This document shows positions 34,301-45,783 of a stretch of 64,000 nucleotides of DNA, one piece after another. The stretch spans positions 7,938,256 through 8,002,255 of the forward strand of contig CM072155.1 in assembly GCA_036850595.1 (NCBI GenBank), in the 5' to 3' direction. Origin of the DNA: Rhyacichthys aspro (taxonomy: Eukaryota > Chordata > Actinopteri > Gobiiformes > Rhyacichthyidae). A program made the translations under genes and the position numbers. Position 1 is the first letter of the stretch; each line of letters opens with the position of its first letter. Under the pieces are notes generated by a model. The model saw nothing but the letters and a program-made list of their open reading frames with translations, was not told the DNA's origin and made no database searches.

Positions 34301-37300
34301 AATGCAGCCTCCTATGAGTGTGCCATGTGCCAGGCGTCAGAGTGACTCATCCTGCCTTTGTAGCACTTTGCTCACATACAGTATCTCTTAAAGTAGGAAG
34401 CCTCTCGTATGTGTTTTACCACCCTTTATCCAGGCCCCATTCACACATGGTCAGCACCACACGGGAGGCAATGAGACAGAGGGAGGCGATCTGAGGGTAC
34501 ACGAAAGAGAAAAGTGGAGGATGAAGAGATGAAAGAAAGAGGAAGTGTTGGTGGAAAGATGGTGAAATGGAAAAGACACGGGTTGGTGATGAACAAACAG
34601 GCCTCTCCATCTAATTGCTTATTTGCATATGAACAGCTTCTCTCCAGTATCCACACTCCCCAAAATCATTCATAAATTGATTCATCAAGCATTTTGCAGT
34701 CTTTATTTGGAGGCCTTTTCATTATTTCTACATTAATAGACATTTGACTTAATATGCTGTCACTTGTTTTTGCAGAGGAATATCACAGTCATGCTTCTCT
34801 CCGTTTATGCAGTAACATTAAGTGATACATGAGACCTTTTGGACTGTCACATCAGAGATGATGCTAAACTGGACTAAAGATGGAGTATGCTATTCTTATT
34901 CTTATATACTGTAAAGATGAACTCAGTAGTTATTAATGGAAAAACTGCTGTTTTTATGCACTCAATAGACAAGCATCTCATATTCTGAACTGTCTGTTTC
35001 AGGTTTAGATAGTGTTGTCTTAGAGCTCTTGCATTTCCAGAGAGCAGTGTAGTTTTTGGTAGCCTGGCCAGCCAGACAGCTTTCTCTTTGTATTACATAC
35101 AGAGAAAGTTAGTCTGGGATCGTTCGATTTAAACAGGATTTCAAGGCAGGATCATGGGCAGAACTAACGCTCGCTGAGTAAACCAATCAGAGAAGCCACG
35201 GATGTGACGTAAGGAAAGCGAAACTTATTCTAGTTGTCAACAAACCACAGCGTACACCAGCGTGGCTCGAGAGAGAAGATGCTTCGGTGACGGTGAATGA
35301 CTTCTGTTGTTTTTCTCAGAAAAATCTGAGGACACGGGGTGTAATATCGAGTTTAGTGCTTATTTCGATCGTTGTAAGCTACCGAAAATGCTACTGTTTT
35401 CTCGCGCTCAATATGACGCGAAACAAAATCCCGCCTCCCTCGCTACGATTGGTCGGAAAGAAAGCGCCGGAGCAGAAATCGGGGGCAGATTGGGTGATCC
35501 CAGACTAACTTTCTCTGTGTGTAATACAAAGAGAAAGCTGTCTGGCTGGCCAGGCTAAGTTTTTGGTGTCATCTGGTGGCAAAAAATCCAATCCACACTT
35601 CACACTCTTTTCTAGACCATATATTTAGTGTAGCTTAGAAATGAATAAAAATGTATCTCTTATATAGTTAACTATTCAGCAAAAAAATATTTTTGTCCTT
35701 CAGTATTAGACCCTCACTGACATTATAGTATTATATGGCATATATAGTAACAATCTAACATTTTATCTAACATAACTGCTTATTCTGCAGACAACTTAGA
35801 AAAGAATCTATTAAAAGTTATTTAAAGAGACAAAGAAACAAACCAAAAAAACAGCTGTCCTCTTTGGGCTGCTGTATGAACACAAACAGTAAGTAATGAA
35901 ACTTTCAGTGTTTAAATGAAGCTTTAAAGAGGCACTGTGTTGTTACAACTACCGTGCCATATTTTCGGAAGCCAATCGTTTACAAGTGGAGACTGTCCAA
36001 GCGGGAAGTTTGGAAGAAAAAAAATGTGTCTTCTGAAAAGGTAGGGTCATTTTTGCGTATTTTGTACAAATGCGACTATGCTAGGCTCCAGTCTATTGGC
36101 CTTTCTCTGCACCCTCTATTTGAATCATAAAATGCATCATTAATGTAATTTCTTGTGAAAAGTTCTAGTCCCTGTGCCAGTGAAATAAGCATGATTCTAC
36201 AGATTTCATGTCTAAGAACCATCAAAATGATTATGAGAATTTGTATTTTGGGGCTAAAAGTTACACGGTGCTATTATTTTGAAGTGATTATTAAAAACAT
36301 AATGTATTTTGATGTGTTTGTTCAACTGTATACAGACATTTTACTTCTTAAAACATGATTAAAACACAAACGAGTGAAAATGTAGAAAACTGGTGCAGGA
36401 CTCTAGTTTTCTGTTTCAAGTGAAGAAAGATTGGAAAGAACATAAGACAATTTTCTCGGGTTTATTGCAGTAGGGTGTTGCAATAGCTCCAGCTTCTTGC
36501 ATTGCTACCCACAAGAAACTGTTCATCTTTTGATTTTAATCACATATGAAAAAAACAACTTTCGAGGTGCTTGTATGACGGAACCGTTTATGCTCACTCT
36601 GTCTCGCACAAACTGCAGTCGAATCACAAGACATTTCCGGGGTAACTCATGCCAAACTATGTCGAAAGTATGAGTGATGATGCGCTTTAGGACAATGCAG
36701 CAAACTGAAAAACACTGCTCCTTCTTCTTCTTCTAAAGTGTCTTGATTGGATGCTAAAAGCTGCAGTGAAGTCACCGTAAGTGTAGCCTTAGCTGCTCCT
36801 GTTGGACGCATCAAGGTGTAAAGCCTCATCAATCAGCGGTCTGCCTTCTGTCTGCCGGTCCGGGAAATTCATTATACCTGCTGCCTTTTAAACCGACGGA
36901 TTTGTATTGAACCATCCTGATGTATAGAGCGCCCAGATCTCATGCAACAAAATACCGCACACACACACACACACACACACAGTGGTGGACACGCAGGGTG
37001 GGCCAGCAAGAACAAGGAGATAGATGACTGCTTTTATTTCTGCCTAACTGTCAGAGAATCTAAATCACTACTGAATCAACAAACGCACACATATTTAATG
37101 GAGAATGATAAATAGTTCTCGGCAGACAATGACATCATACTGTCACTTTACAGAAAATAATGTTAGGCTGCCGCGAATAGGCACCAGCGTATATGCACGA
37201 ACACGCACAGTGGGAGTCATTAAGACGGGGGCGGTGGGAGACCTCTGGGTCAGAGCGTTCATCATGATGATGTGTGAGGAACAAACGAGCACTGCATGGG

Positions 37301-40300
37301 GATCTTTAAAACTATTAAGAGCGCAGTGTCGTTGTCAGAGGAGAGGGAAGAGAAACAGGTGCACTAAGTGTTTGTCTTTGCAGGATTGTTTTTGTGATGT
37401 ATACTGATGTGTTATTGCACTGTTGCTTGTGTTGACTTGATTTGGATATTCTCTCATCTGTTGGCATCATATTAACATAAAAAATACATGAATAAAACCA
37501 ATACAGCGATGTCTGCCATAGACTGTAAATTATTGATAAATGCCTTTGCAGTGTTTAGTCCACTTTCCATTTTATCCTCTCATTTATATAAAATAACCCT
37601 GGACAGAGATCTCAGATGTTTTTCAAGGGATTTATTATATTATTTTTACAAAAAACATTATATAATGTTATAAAGTACATTTTAGGCCTTGCAACACATA
37701 CATTGATATTTGTATAAAGTCTATAAACATTTTCCTGTGTTTGTGTCTCTTAACGCAATATTCTCGTTTTGCAGTTTTCCACCAAACTGAGGTTCAAATA
37801 TCAGTGTACTATGAATGTGTATTTCCATGGCAACGACAACTATGGCAGCTGTGATCCGGATTTTATACAGTATGTTTGCTCGGCTCTCTTAGGAGTAATT
37901 ATCTGTTTACAAGTGAACTTGTCATTATTAACACTTCATTATCTGTCCATACAAATGAATCCCTTTTTACTTTCTGACACCCCATAGCTGATGAAAACAG
38001 ATGGATATCATGCTCCCGAAGCAATGAGAACTCACCACACATGTTCTAAATTCTTCTTCTGGGGTTTCTAGCATTGCGTTTCCAGCCATCTTGTGGTCAG
38101 GAATACTCTGAGCGTTTTTTAGATGTGCCATGGTGGAACTTAGCAAAATGCATAACTATGGACCGGGAGAAATACACACGTTACCTGTTAAATATCTGTA
38201 TAGATTTAGCCTGTGTCTTTATACTTTTGCACTAGTGACTGGCTGCTATATTAACCAATTGCGGTCTGAGGCTCTACACTATCTGGCTCCAAAAATACCA
38301 CATCCAGAACATGGTGGTGGGAAAAGTGCTTTATTTTCATTGAAAATCTGACTTTTTTTTACTCCAGTTTACATCAGTTGAACATGATGTCAGCTTTAAT
38401 TTGTGTCCGCTGGAGGACTAAGGACATCTTCATTACACACTGAATCAAATAATCTCCACAAAACACATAATGTCATTTTAGAAAGGTCAGGTAATAAAAA
38501 TCTGGTTAAATTTGGCTTGTTTGATGCCTGCGTCCTAGTTTTATAAGTTAGTCAGCAGCTGTCATCCTGTCTTTTATGTTAGCATCCAGGCCACAATCTC
38601 ATAATAAAAACACAAGTCCATGCCTGGCTGTACAATTTCACTCCACCACATGTAACTCTGTGTACGTAACTCTTCATCATTAAAGGGAAGTTACAAAATA
38701 CACCCGAGCTGCTGTTTAGTGCCGCAGTAGCATACACTAAACACAGAAACAAAATGGGAGCATATATCAGTACATATCTGCCTCACAAAGGTCAGGAGAG
38801 CCCGAGGGCAGCTACAGCAACACAGCCACCGCAAAGCATTGTGGGATACTAGGAACGGAGGATCATTCCGTGTGTATTTGTGTTATTTTGCTTCATTTAA
38901 CATTTAGGCGTGAGCACATTTATGCATGAGGATATCCATTAATCTGACAATACTTGTAACACTGTGTGATATTAGTCCACCTGTGTACTTCATAATATGA
39001 ATGGAGTAATGAGGCCTGCATACAAAACTAAATATTTCCCCAAAAAGACTGCCCCAAAACAAGGTCAAAAAGCAGACAGACACAAACAAACACAGTTGGT
39101 CCAGATGCCTCCCCACTAGTTAGTGCACGGTTTTGGTCAGGAGACGCCAGCTGTTTGTCCTTGCTACTACTCTCTCCCACACAGACATGCTCCAGAGTGG
39201 CAGTCAAACAAAATTAATGGTGATTCTTGTAATTAAGGCACTGTATCACTGCCTCATCCACAGGGCTCATTTTACCCTTAAACAACCTTAACCACATGAG
39301 AAAACATGCCTGGGAGTCAAAACTATGCTAATCCCAATCCTGCTGCTGTGAGGACCGGTAAAGTTTGGGTCCATTATCAGCACTGCAGTGGAAACAAAAG
39401 GCAAGCGTCAAATGTGCCCCAGAGTAAAGGTGCACTTTTGTAAAATGTGTAGTAGTGTTAAGTTATGAGCTAAGCTATGCTCTCTTGAGTGTTTGATCAC
39501 CTCAAAATAAGTGGAAAGAGCAATTTTAGTTCCATTACTTCCTGTTTCTACAACTTCCCAGAGAGGACAAACTAAGCACTGCTGAAAGGCAAGCAGGGAA
39601 AAATACGAGGACAACTGAGAAGAGAGAAGATAAATGAATTGTTAGCAGGTCTAAGCAAACAACAGTCTGTTTTTACCCATAGCCAAGAGGTCAGTGATAC
39701 ACTAGTGTAGGTTAGCTACTTACAAAATAGCATTAGCATCAAAGCCATATTGTGAGGGTGAGTTTGTGTAAATTGAGCCAGTATGTCGGTCTTCAGTGAG
39801 CACAGAATTAGAACCAGCCTGCTTGTTTGCTCGGAGTCGTTCAGTGTGGGTGACTGTGCCTGTCTCTCTCCCAATGTGTCTGTATCTCGCTCGCCCTCCC
39901 TGATTACCTCTTCCCAGACGAGGCAGGGAAAGAGGGGAGAGGGGAGGAAGAGGCCAGTTTCCACGGTGATGGCTGATGAAAGAGAAGCAGACAGGTTCTG
40001 CTTGGTTGCACACCTCTTTTCTTTCTCTTCTTTTCCCCTTTTTTCGCGGTCTGTCCTTCTTCAAATGCCCTTTTGCCGAACACATCACGATACTACTACT
40101 GAAAAAATCCTGTCTCAATGCAGTGTTCTTTAATTCCAAAACATCCATTCAGTCATTTACAGGCTGTCCTTCATGTGTCCTGCTCTTATCACTTTAAGAT
40201 ACTCGTTAGTGGTATTAGCAGTTTTAAAAGCCTCACGCATTTAGGCAGATATAGATTTTTGGAATGCATGCTTTGGGAATGTGCCGCCATTTACCCACGA

Positions 40301-43300
40301 AGAGGAAAAGATGGATCTATACAAGAAGGTACATAAAAACAATAGACTAATATATTTGTAACTGTTACACTGTGAGCAACAAACAAAAAGGACAATTGCA
40401 GAGAATCCTGCTAAGATCTTTCAAAGTGGTTAGCTCAAGGGCTTATATATGCAATATCCAACATATGTTTTCCTCAAATCGTGCAAGATTATGTATTATG
40501 AGTTGTGGACTAAAGGGAACAATAACTCCCATTGTTGTTGCAATTAAACAAATGATTACGAGTGAAACTAATGGCTCGTCGGGGTTCATCTAACAAACAT
40601 GCTTGGTGTATTGATTAAAAAAGAACTGTTTTAAATCCTCCATTTAACTTCTATTGCTTCACTTGTCACTTCTATAAATGTCCCAGGAACCTTCTTTTAT
40701 TCTGGGGCTGGAGGTGTCCATCTTCTGCTAATGTATCCTCAGCCATTATCACCTTATACAGTTGCACATGTTGTTCAATCTACACCGTCTTCTTCGACTT
40801 GATCTCATCTTACCGCATGCTCTTCCTTCCCTCTGTTCATTCCTCTTTACCTCCTACGCACAAAAACACAGCGAAACACCGCACATCTTTAATTAATGCC
40901 TATCTCCCAGCGCTGCGACCTGGCTGTCATTTATTCCTTACCCCATCTGCCCCGATCTGCGTTCTCTCCTTACTCATGCAGCCACCTGGGGGATCATTTT
41001 TGTTCCCCTTTCCCGTTTAAAGCCCTCGTCCTTCTGTCGCTTTCTCTATTACCGGCTGATCATTTAGATCCCTGGAGTGGTCAAACGCTCCCCGGAGATT
41101 TACCTGGAACACAGGCCAAGCACAGCTCATCCATCACTCTCCATCCGCTGCTGCCGCTCTTTCATTCATAGACATTCAAGGCTGGCGGTTCATTCATGCT
41201 GTGTCCCTGTTCTCTACTTCCACAGCCCTTTACGTTTTTTTCTCTTTTGTCTCCATTCCCTGGCGTTTCCACTGCTCATTTATCACACACCTAAGACATG
41301 GACACAAACAAGACCACCACCACTTCTAGAGAGAAATAGAAAAGGGGAGTATCAGGTCAAATAAGAGCAGATACTAAATGGTTAAAGGTGTTTGTCATCT
41401 CTATATGAGTATTTGACATTGGCCATAAGCTGTGTCTAATCATGTGACACAGATATATGTGTAAACAAACACCAGTTTAACTCCGCTGAAGATGGACTTT
41501 TGCAGTTCTAAAAAAAGTAGTTTTGCAATAAGTACTGTGTCTTGACATGACTAGAACTTAGAACACTCTCTTTAAGAAAGCTACAGATCAGTACAAGCTA
41601 AAGTAAGGTAACATTAGGGATATTACAACAAAGCAACCCTACGTAACTTTTCAGGAATTGCACTTAACTGCTGCAGACACATATGAAACAGTTACATCAC
41701 TATGTTTGTAGATACGTTACACTATATTATCCCCATAAGGAAATTCGTTCGCTGACCCTCTCCAGATCTTGAACAAGCATCTTGGTCATGGTTAATGACA
41801 GGAGGATTAGCCTTTAGTCTACATATATTTAAACGTTGATGGGTGAAACCAGAACACCTGGAGAAAATCCACGCGAGCATAGGGAGAATAAGCAACTTCC
41901 ACCAGAATTGCCCCGCCCAGACCGGGGTTCGAACCTTCTTGCACTGTCTAGCAAGAAATGTGTAATTCAGGAGTACACTGTGCAGTATATTGAGAACTCT
42001 CTGAACTTTGCACTATTAATGAAAGAGGTTGCTCTTTCTTTTTAATGTCAAAATACTGTAATCACTGTAAGGTGCACTATATAGTGACTAGGGAGTGGTT
42101 TGGACACAGCCATGATTCAAGAAACCAACCTGCGTCTTTACCACAGGTCCCACAGATTTGAGCAAACTACTGATTGGTAGTGTCCATTCAGACTTGCATT
42201 TGATTTGCTGAAGCTAACTTTGGTTGAAGAAAGAAGAAAAGTGCTCCTCTGGTACAGCACAGCATTCAGAAAGCCTAGCTGTTGTGTCTGACGCCTATAG
42301 TAACCAAGGACAAACTGTTTACCCTTGGTATTCTTAAAAAGTCTTTTATTTGCTAAATACGGTAAGGGTCAATGATCCAAGTTAGGTCTGGCTTTTGACA
42401 TATCAGTAGACAACAGCCAAAAGTTACTCTGTTGTCATTGTCATTACGGTCCACTGAGTTGATGCACTGATCACTTGAGATCTGAGATGGGACAAACAGA
42501 ACTAATGCACAAAAAATGTGCTCTCCTTGCCATACCACCTGAACTCTAAGAACCCAAAAGTAACAAGGGAAATAAACATGGTTACAGCCTGCTATAAAAG
42601 ACAGCATTGGACTTCTGTTATTCTTCTGTGACAACTCTTAGACAACTTTAGGTTTTGAAAGCACAAAGTTAAAATTTGTGGGGGCTAGGCTAATATTAGA
42701 ATAAGACACGCTTCATCTGTGAGAAATATATGACTGTGAATTACATGGTACTCATTATTTCCTGTCAGTTTATGGGGCATATGAGTTATGGAGTTATGGA
42801 GGAATGGATAAGACCAGCTTACTATCGACAGGCAAATGGGGTGAGACAGAAGTTTGCGTGTTTGCATGAGCGGGTCTACAGTGCATGTTTGTTTGCGGCA
42901 TGTGAGCCTATGACTTTGCGCTGACATTGTGTAAACTTGGCAAACTGTTCCCACAGATGTGCTTGTTTGGTGACGTGGGAATATCCCAGAATTTGTCTGT
43001 TTATTCCTTCAATTACCAGCGTCTGCGCTTTAGTTTGTATGTCAATGTGTTTGTGTGTGTGTTGACAGAAGCTTTCTACCTGCACCATCTGGCCCTGTAA
43101 TCGCCTTCTATGCCCCCCAGAATGAGTTGGTCATGTCCCACTGCATCACACAGATGCATATTACACGGGGCCTCTGATAGCAATGTGCCATTTTCAATCG
43201 TAAGAGCGACTAAGGCATTTTATTATCACATCAAAAGCCAAGCTAGCTGCTATTTCAACATGCCACTGTTATAATTGAAGTTTGTTCTTATGTGAGCTTA

Positions 43301-45783
43301 ACAAATGTACAAATACTGTCTGTAGATCTCCCTCTGGTCACTGTGAAGCCACTGATTTTTATATTTGGCTGCAACACAATTTGATCAAAGTGTGTAGTTA
43401 TTAAAGTGTGGATGTCTTTCTCCATTAAATATCGTACAATTATGTTCAAGTAGTCATTGCTATCATTAATATAGCGATAACGAAACATGTGCCTATTTAT
43501 TGTGCTAAAAAGGCAACTTTACATTGACATGGTGGGTAACACTATGTTGAGTTACTCCCTGCCCTATTATCCAACAAACTCCTATTGTTAAGTAGCTATT
43601 TTTGTCTATTTGGCAGCTATTTTTGTCTATAGTTGCAGGGCCACAACAGGTTTTCCATCAGGCTTCATTACTGAATGCTGGTTACTTGTAACCCTGCTGT
43701 GTGCTATTATTCCTTCTTGTTCCTTCTGGTTTCTGATGAGGACTGACATGCCACTGAGGTCAAACGATCAGAGCCAAGGTCAAAATATACACTGCAATTT
43801 AAGACGACAAACTCCACATTGCCAACCAAGATGTTCAGCAAACCCAATTCCGTCTTACATTATATCTTCAAATATATCTAGCATTAAGTCTTTAATATAG
43901 AGCCTACATTACCTTATTTAAATGATCCATCAAATATTTATCCTCCTTCTAGGCCTTTTCTTGGCCTCCCTCCAGCGTGACCCTCTCACAGAAATCACCT
44001 TTACTTATTCACCCAATTGCTTTTCCCACGTGAGACGAATGCTAAACGATACACTTACTCTAACGCCGAATAGAATATAGTTCCCAAAATGCACAAGTCT
44101 ATTAAAAGATGACAACTGTTTTGTGGGCACTACCTTAAATAGATTCCTTATGTGTAGTTGATAATTTAAGCCTGTCACATTTATTGAATTTATCACACAT
44201 CTGCAGCAGATATTGAATGATGTCGTATTGTCCTAGTTAAAGTAAACTGCTTTAGGCCATAATTGTATGTATACTTAAGTTTGGCAAATGAAATATAGTT
44301 CTCAGTGGGGGGATGAGCAAGAAGATGCACACATTTGGTCACTAATAAATGGAGGCTACACCTCAGCAGCCGTTTGTATTTGCCTCCTCGTAACAAGATA
44401 ACAAGATTTGGAACAACACAGTGTGTAAGAGTCCACGGAACTTGTTAGCGGCCCAGCTGACTGTCTAATAACACCGCCAGCTGCCTGCGCTTGTGTCTGT
44501 GAGCGGCCCCCGAGTTCTTTATGATGACCTGGAGCTACGCAGTGTGGTGACAACGGCTCCTTACACTGAAGGGATGAGGACAAGCCACTTCAGCGCTGAG
44601 GCATCATGGGATGTTGTCAGCCTCATATAACTACAGTCAGCGCCAGTGCTTTTCAAGAGGCGGCGAGATGTGGGAGTGTTACTGGGAAAACATGCATTAC
44701 ACACAGCGGGGTAGAAGTAGTGGCGTTAAAATAAATCAAGTTAACCAGGCATTTGAAAATAAAAGCCTTGCAATATGAAGAATGATCACACATTACAGAT
44801 CCACTGTAGATTTTTAAGCATGTACTATGTGGGATAGGAATGTGTCTATAATGAAATATTGTCAGATCATTGATAGATTCCTAGATTTTTGCACTTAGAG
44901 TGACGTTCCCAGGAGTTCTCCATAACCTTATGTCGAATTAGCGTGACCAAAACTGACCTCAACATTCATCTCAAATAATTATAGTTTTATTTTAACTTGA
45001 CCTTTTCTGTGTATGGGTCACGCAAAATATTATGAGGCATATATGGATTTATGAAAGTAACATTCATCAACATTTATCTATCTTTATCATATGCAGCATT
45101 CCCAAATAAAATGCTTGGGAAACACTTTCCATGGCTTTTCCAGGGTATAGAATGATAAACAATAAACAAAACTCCATGGATCATTTCAATGACCTAATCC
45201 TGTTGACAATTGTTGCTGAAGAAGGAACTAGTGAAGTAATGAGTTTAAGGGTCACAAGGTAGAGCCCTGTGGGACACCACATGTCACAGATCTTATCAGA
45301 AGAGATATCCTCTGGGGCAAAAAAATTTGATCCACTAAATTAACACTAAAGCAGAACTGTTCCAACCAGTGGCCCAGAGTTCTCATGTTAACTACAGCAG
45401 GTTCCATGCCAGACCAACATTCATTCTGACTAATTCTGGTCTAATGCTGGGGGTATATTTTAATGATGCCTGTTGGTATGGATGTGCACACGGGAGGATA
45501 CAGCAGAGACAATGGAGAAGCAGAAGGAAGAGGCTCACAAAACAGTCAGTCAGACGGAGCACGTACCTTCCAGACAGCAGGTTCGCCAGAGGCCGGAGTG
45601 CGTCATCACCTCCTCGTTCTTGCGGCTCGTGTCGTTGTCGCCGCTGCTCTTCACGCGGCAGACCCCGCGGGAGTACAGCCAGTAGTCGGTGCCGACCGCG
45701 ATGGTCATGAGGCTGAAGGCGGCGAACGCGCCCACCGTCGTCACGAGCATCTGGACGCCGCGGTCACACATCAGCATCTTCAT
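27887..45783 (-). CDS. cacng3: Voltage-dependent calcium channel gamma-3 subunit / TARP gamma-3 (complete)
   Basis: A transmembrane AMPA-receptor regulatory protein: it binds GluA subunits in neuronal membranes, promotes surface and synaptic delivery and slows channel deactivation. Four exons (45567-45783, 32461-32544, 31450-31590, 27887-28398; 954 nt) encode 317 residues, all joined in phase 1. The claudin-type layout is clear: TM1 (about 11-31), an extracellular loop with GLWRTCC (64-70) and an NDT glycosylation sequon at Asn50, TM2 (about 106-129), TM3 (about 136-160), TM4 (about 178-200), a basic tail with RRRSSVRSSE and a C-terminal PDZ ligand TTPV that binds PSD-95-type proteins. HFPEDADYEADAAEYLLR and GTFRGVCKK fit gamma-3 better than gamma-2, and linkage to prkcb and rbbp6 supports this. 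Starting at the third codon (45777) gives 315 residues, the human length. Confidence 0.95.
28618..28745 (+). repeat. Degraded teleost dispersed repeat fragment
   Basis: Contains GGCTTTTCCCATTAGGGG and later GATGCCCTTCCTGACGCAAC followed by TTTACCCAGGATTGG, phrases that I recognise from a high-copy fish repeat. Family name not assigned. Confidence 0.55.
29380..29450 (+). promoter_or_regulatory. Cluster of homeodomain-type ATTA cores in cacng3 intron 3
   Basis: Within 70 bases there are CAATTAG, GTAATTAACC, GCATTATTG and ATAATTACC. The density suggests a possible intronic enhancer, but AT-rich composition also produces such cores by chance. Confidence 0.25.
30080..30370 (+). repeat. Teleost dispersed repeat
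   Basis: Contains AGGGTACACCCTGGACAGTG, then CATGCATGTCTTTGGGCAGT and GGGAGGACATGCAGACTCC in order, a signature of a very common fish repeat. Class not determined. Confidence 0.7.
30430..30620 (+). repeat. Teleost dispersed repeat, second family
   Basis: Contains GAGGAAAAACTCCAAAAAAC, GGGAGAACCACTGAAGGAGG and CAGGATCGCCAGGCTG in order, resembling another repeat commonly found in fish genomes. It directly follows the previous repeat, so the two may form a composite. Confidence 0.5.
31450..31590 (-). CDS. cacng3: cacng3 coding exon 3 (141 nt; TM2 and start of TM3)
   Basis: Residues 101-148 include AVRASSIFPIMSVGLLFLGG and RSRHNVILSAGIFFVSAG. The acceptor is cttgcag and the donor GTACGTTT. The length matches the mammalian exon. 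Confidence 0.96.
31591..32460 (-). other. cacng3: cacng3 intron 2
   Basis: An 870-nt intron, T-rich in the part near 32140-32340. No other feature seen. Confidence 0.85.
32461..32544 (-). CDS. cacng3: cacng3 coding exon 2 (84 nt)
   Basis: Residues 73-101, GTFRGVCKKIDHFPEDADYE and onward, in the first extracellular loop. The acceptor is cggcag and the donor GTAAGTTT. The 84-nt length is that of the mammalian exon. Confidence 0.96.
33524..33542 (+). repeat. (TG)n microsatellite
   Basis: About nine TG units after a short (TA) run, in cacng3 intron 1. Confidence 0.9.
35051..35566. mobile_element. Non-autonomous DNA transposon with 62-bp terminal inverted repeats
   Basis: The element runs 35060-35557 (498 bp). 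Its left end (TAGCCTGGCCAGCCAGACAG and onward) and the reverse complement of its right end agree at 61 of 62 positions. A 9-bp direct repeat, AGTTTTTGG, flanks it at 35051-35059 and 35558-35566. The interior has no transposase frame. Long inverted repeats plus a 9-bp duplication point to a Mutator-like element; a hAT (8 bp) origin is less likely but possible. Confidence 0.88.
36957..36981 (+). repeat. (CA)n microsatellite
   Basis: About twelve CA units in cacng3 intron 1. Confidence 0.92.
37821..37834 (-). promoter_or_regulatory. Near-perfect RFX X-box in cacng3 intron 1
   Basis: The minus strand reads GTTGCCATGGAAAT, 13 of 14 matches to GTTGCCATGGAAAC. It is the best of three such sites in the window. 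A role as an intronic enhancer for a neuronal gene is plausible, not shown. Confidence 0.4.
39511..39585 (+). repeat. Dispersed repeat copy A (shared with 52961)
   Basis: Shares the ordered phrases TGGAAAGAGC, ATTTTAGTT, ACTTCCTGTTTCT, ACAACTTCCCAGAG with 52961-53030, apart from small indels. A fragment of a dispersed repeat, family unknown. Confidence 0.6.
41715..41950 (+). repeat. Degraded dispersed repeat fragment
   Basis: Contains ATCCCCATAAGGAAATTCG, ACACCTGGAGAAAATCCACG and GGGGTTCGAACCTTCTTGC, phrases resembling fish interspersed repeats. Probably a composite; boundaries approximate. Confidence 0.45.
45240..45310 (-). mobile_element. LINE reverse-transcriptase fragment (degraded)
   Basis: On the minus strand a short frame reads SVTCGVPQGSTL and then hits a stop. 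GVPQGS is the hallmark of the non-LTR retrotransposon reverse-transcriptase core. Only the box itself is recognisable, so family and true limits are unknown. Confidence 0.6.
45567..45783 (-). CDS. cacng3: cacng3 coding exon 1 (TM1, GLW..CC loop)
   Basis: Residues 1-72 plus one base. In-frame ATGs occur at codons 1, 3 and 5 (45783, 45777, 45771). The second has A at -3, a better context than the first (T at -3), and aligns with mammalian MRMCDRG. The donor is GAAG followed by GTACGT. Confidence 0.95.

Larger units (their letters stand above)
32545..45566 (-). other. cacng3: cacng3 intron 1
   Basis: A 13-kb first intron without supported exons. It contains a (GT)n run, an (AC)n run, a complete inverted-repeat transposon at 35060-35557, an RFX-type X-box at 37821, dispersed repeat fragments near 39.5 and 41.8 kb and a LINE relic at 45.25 kb. 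A large first intron is usual for this gene. Confidence 0.85.
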
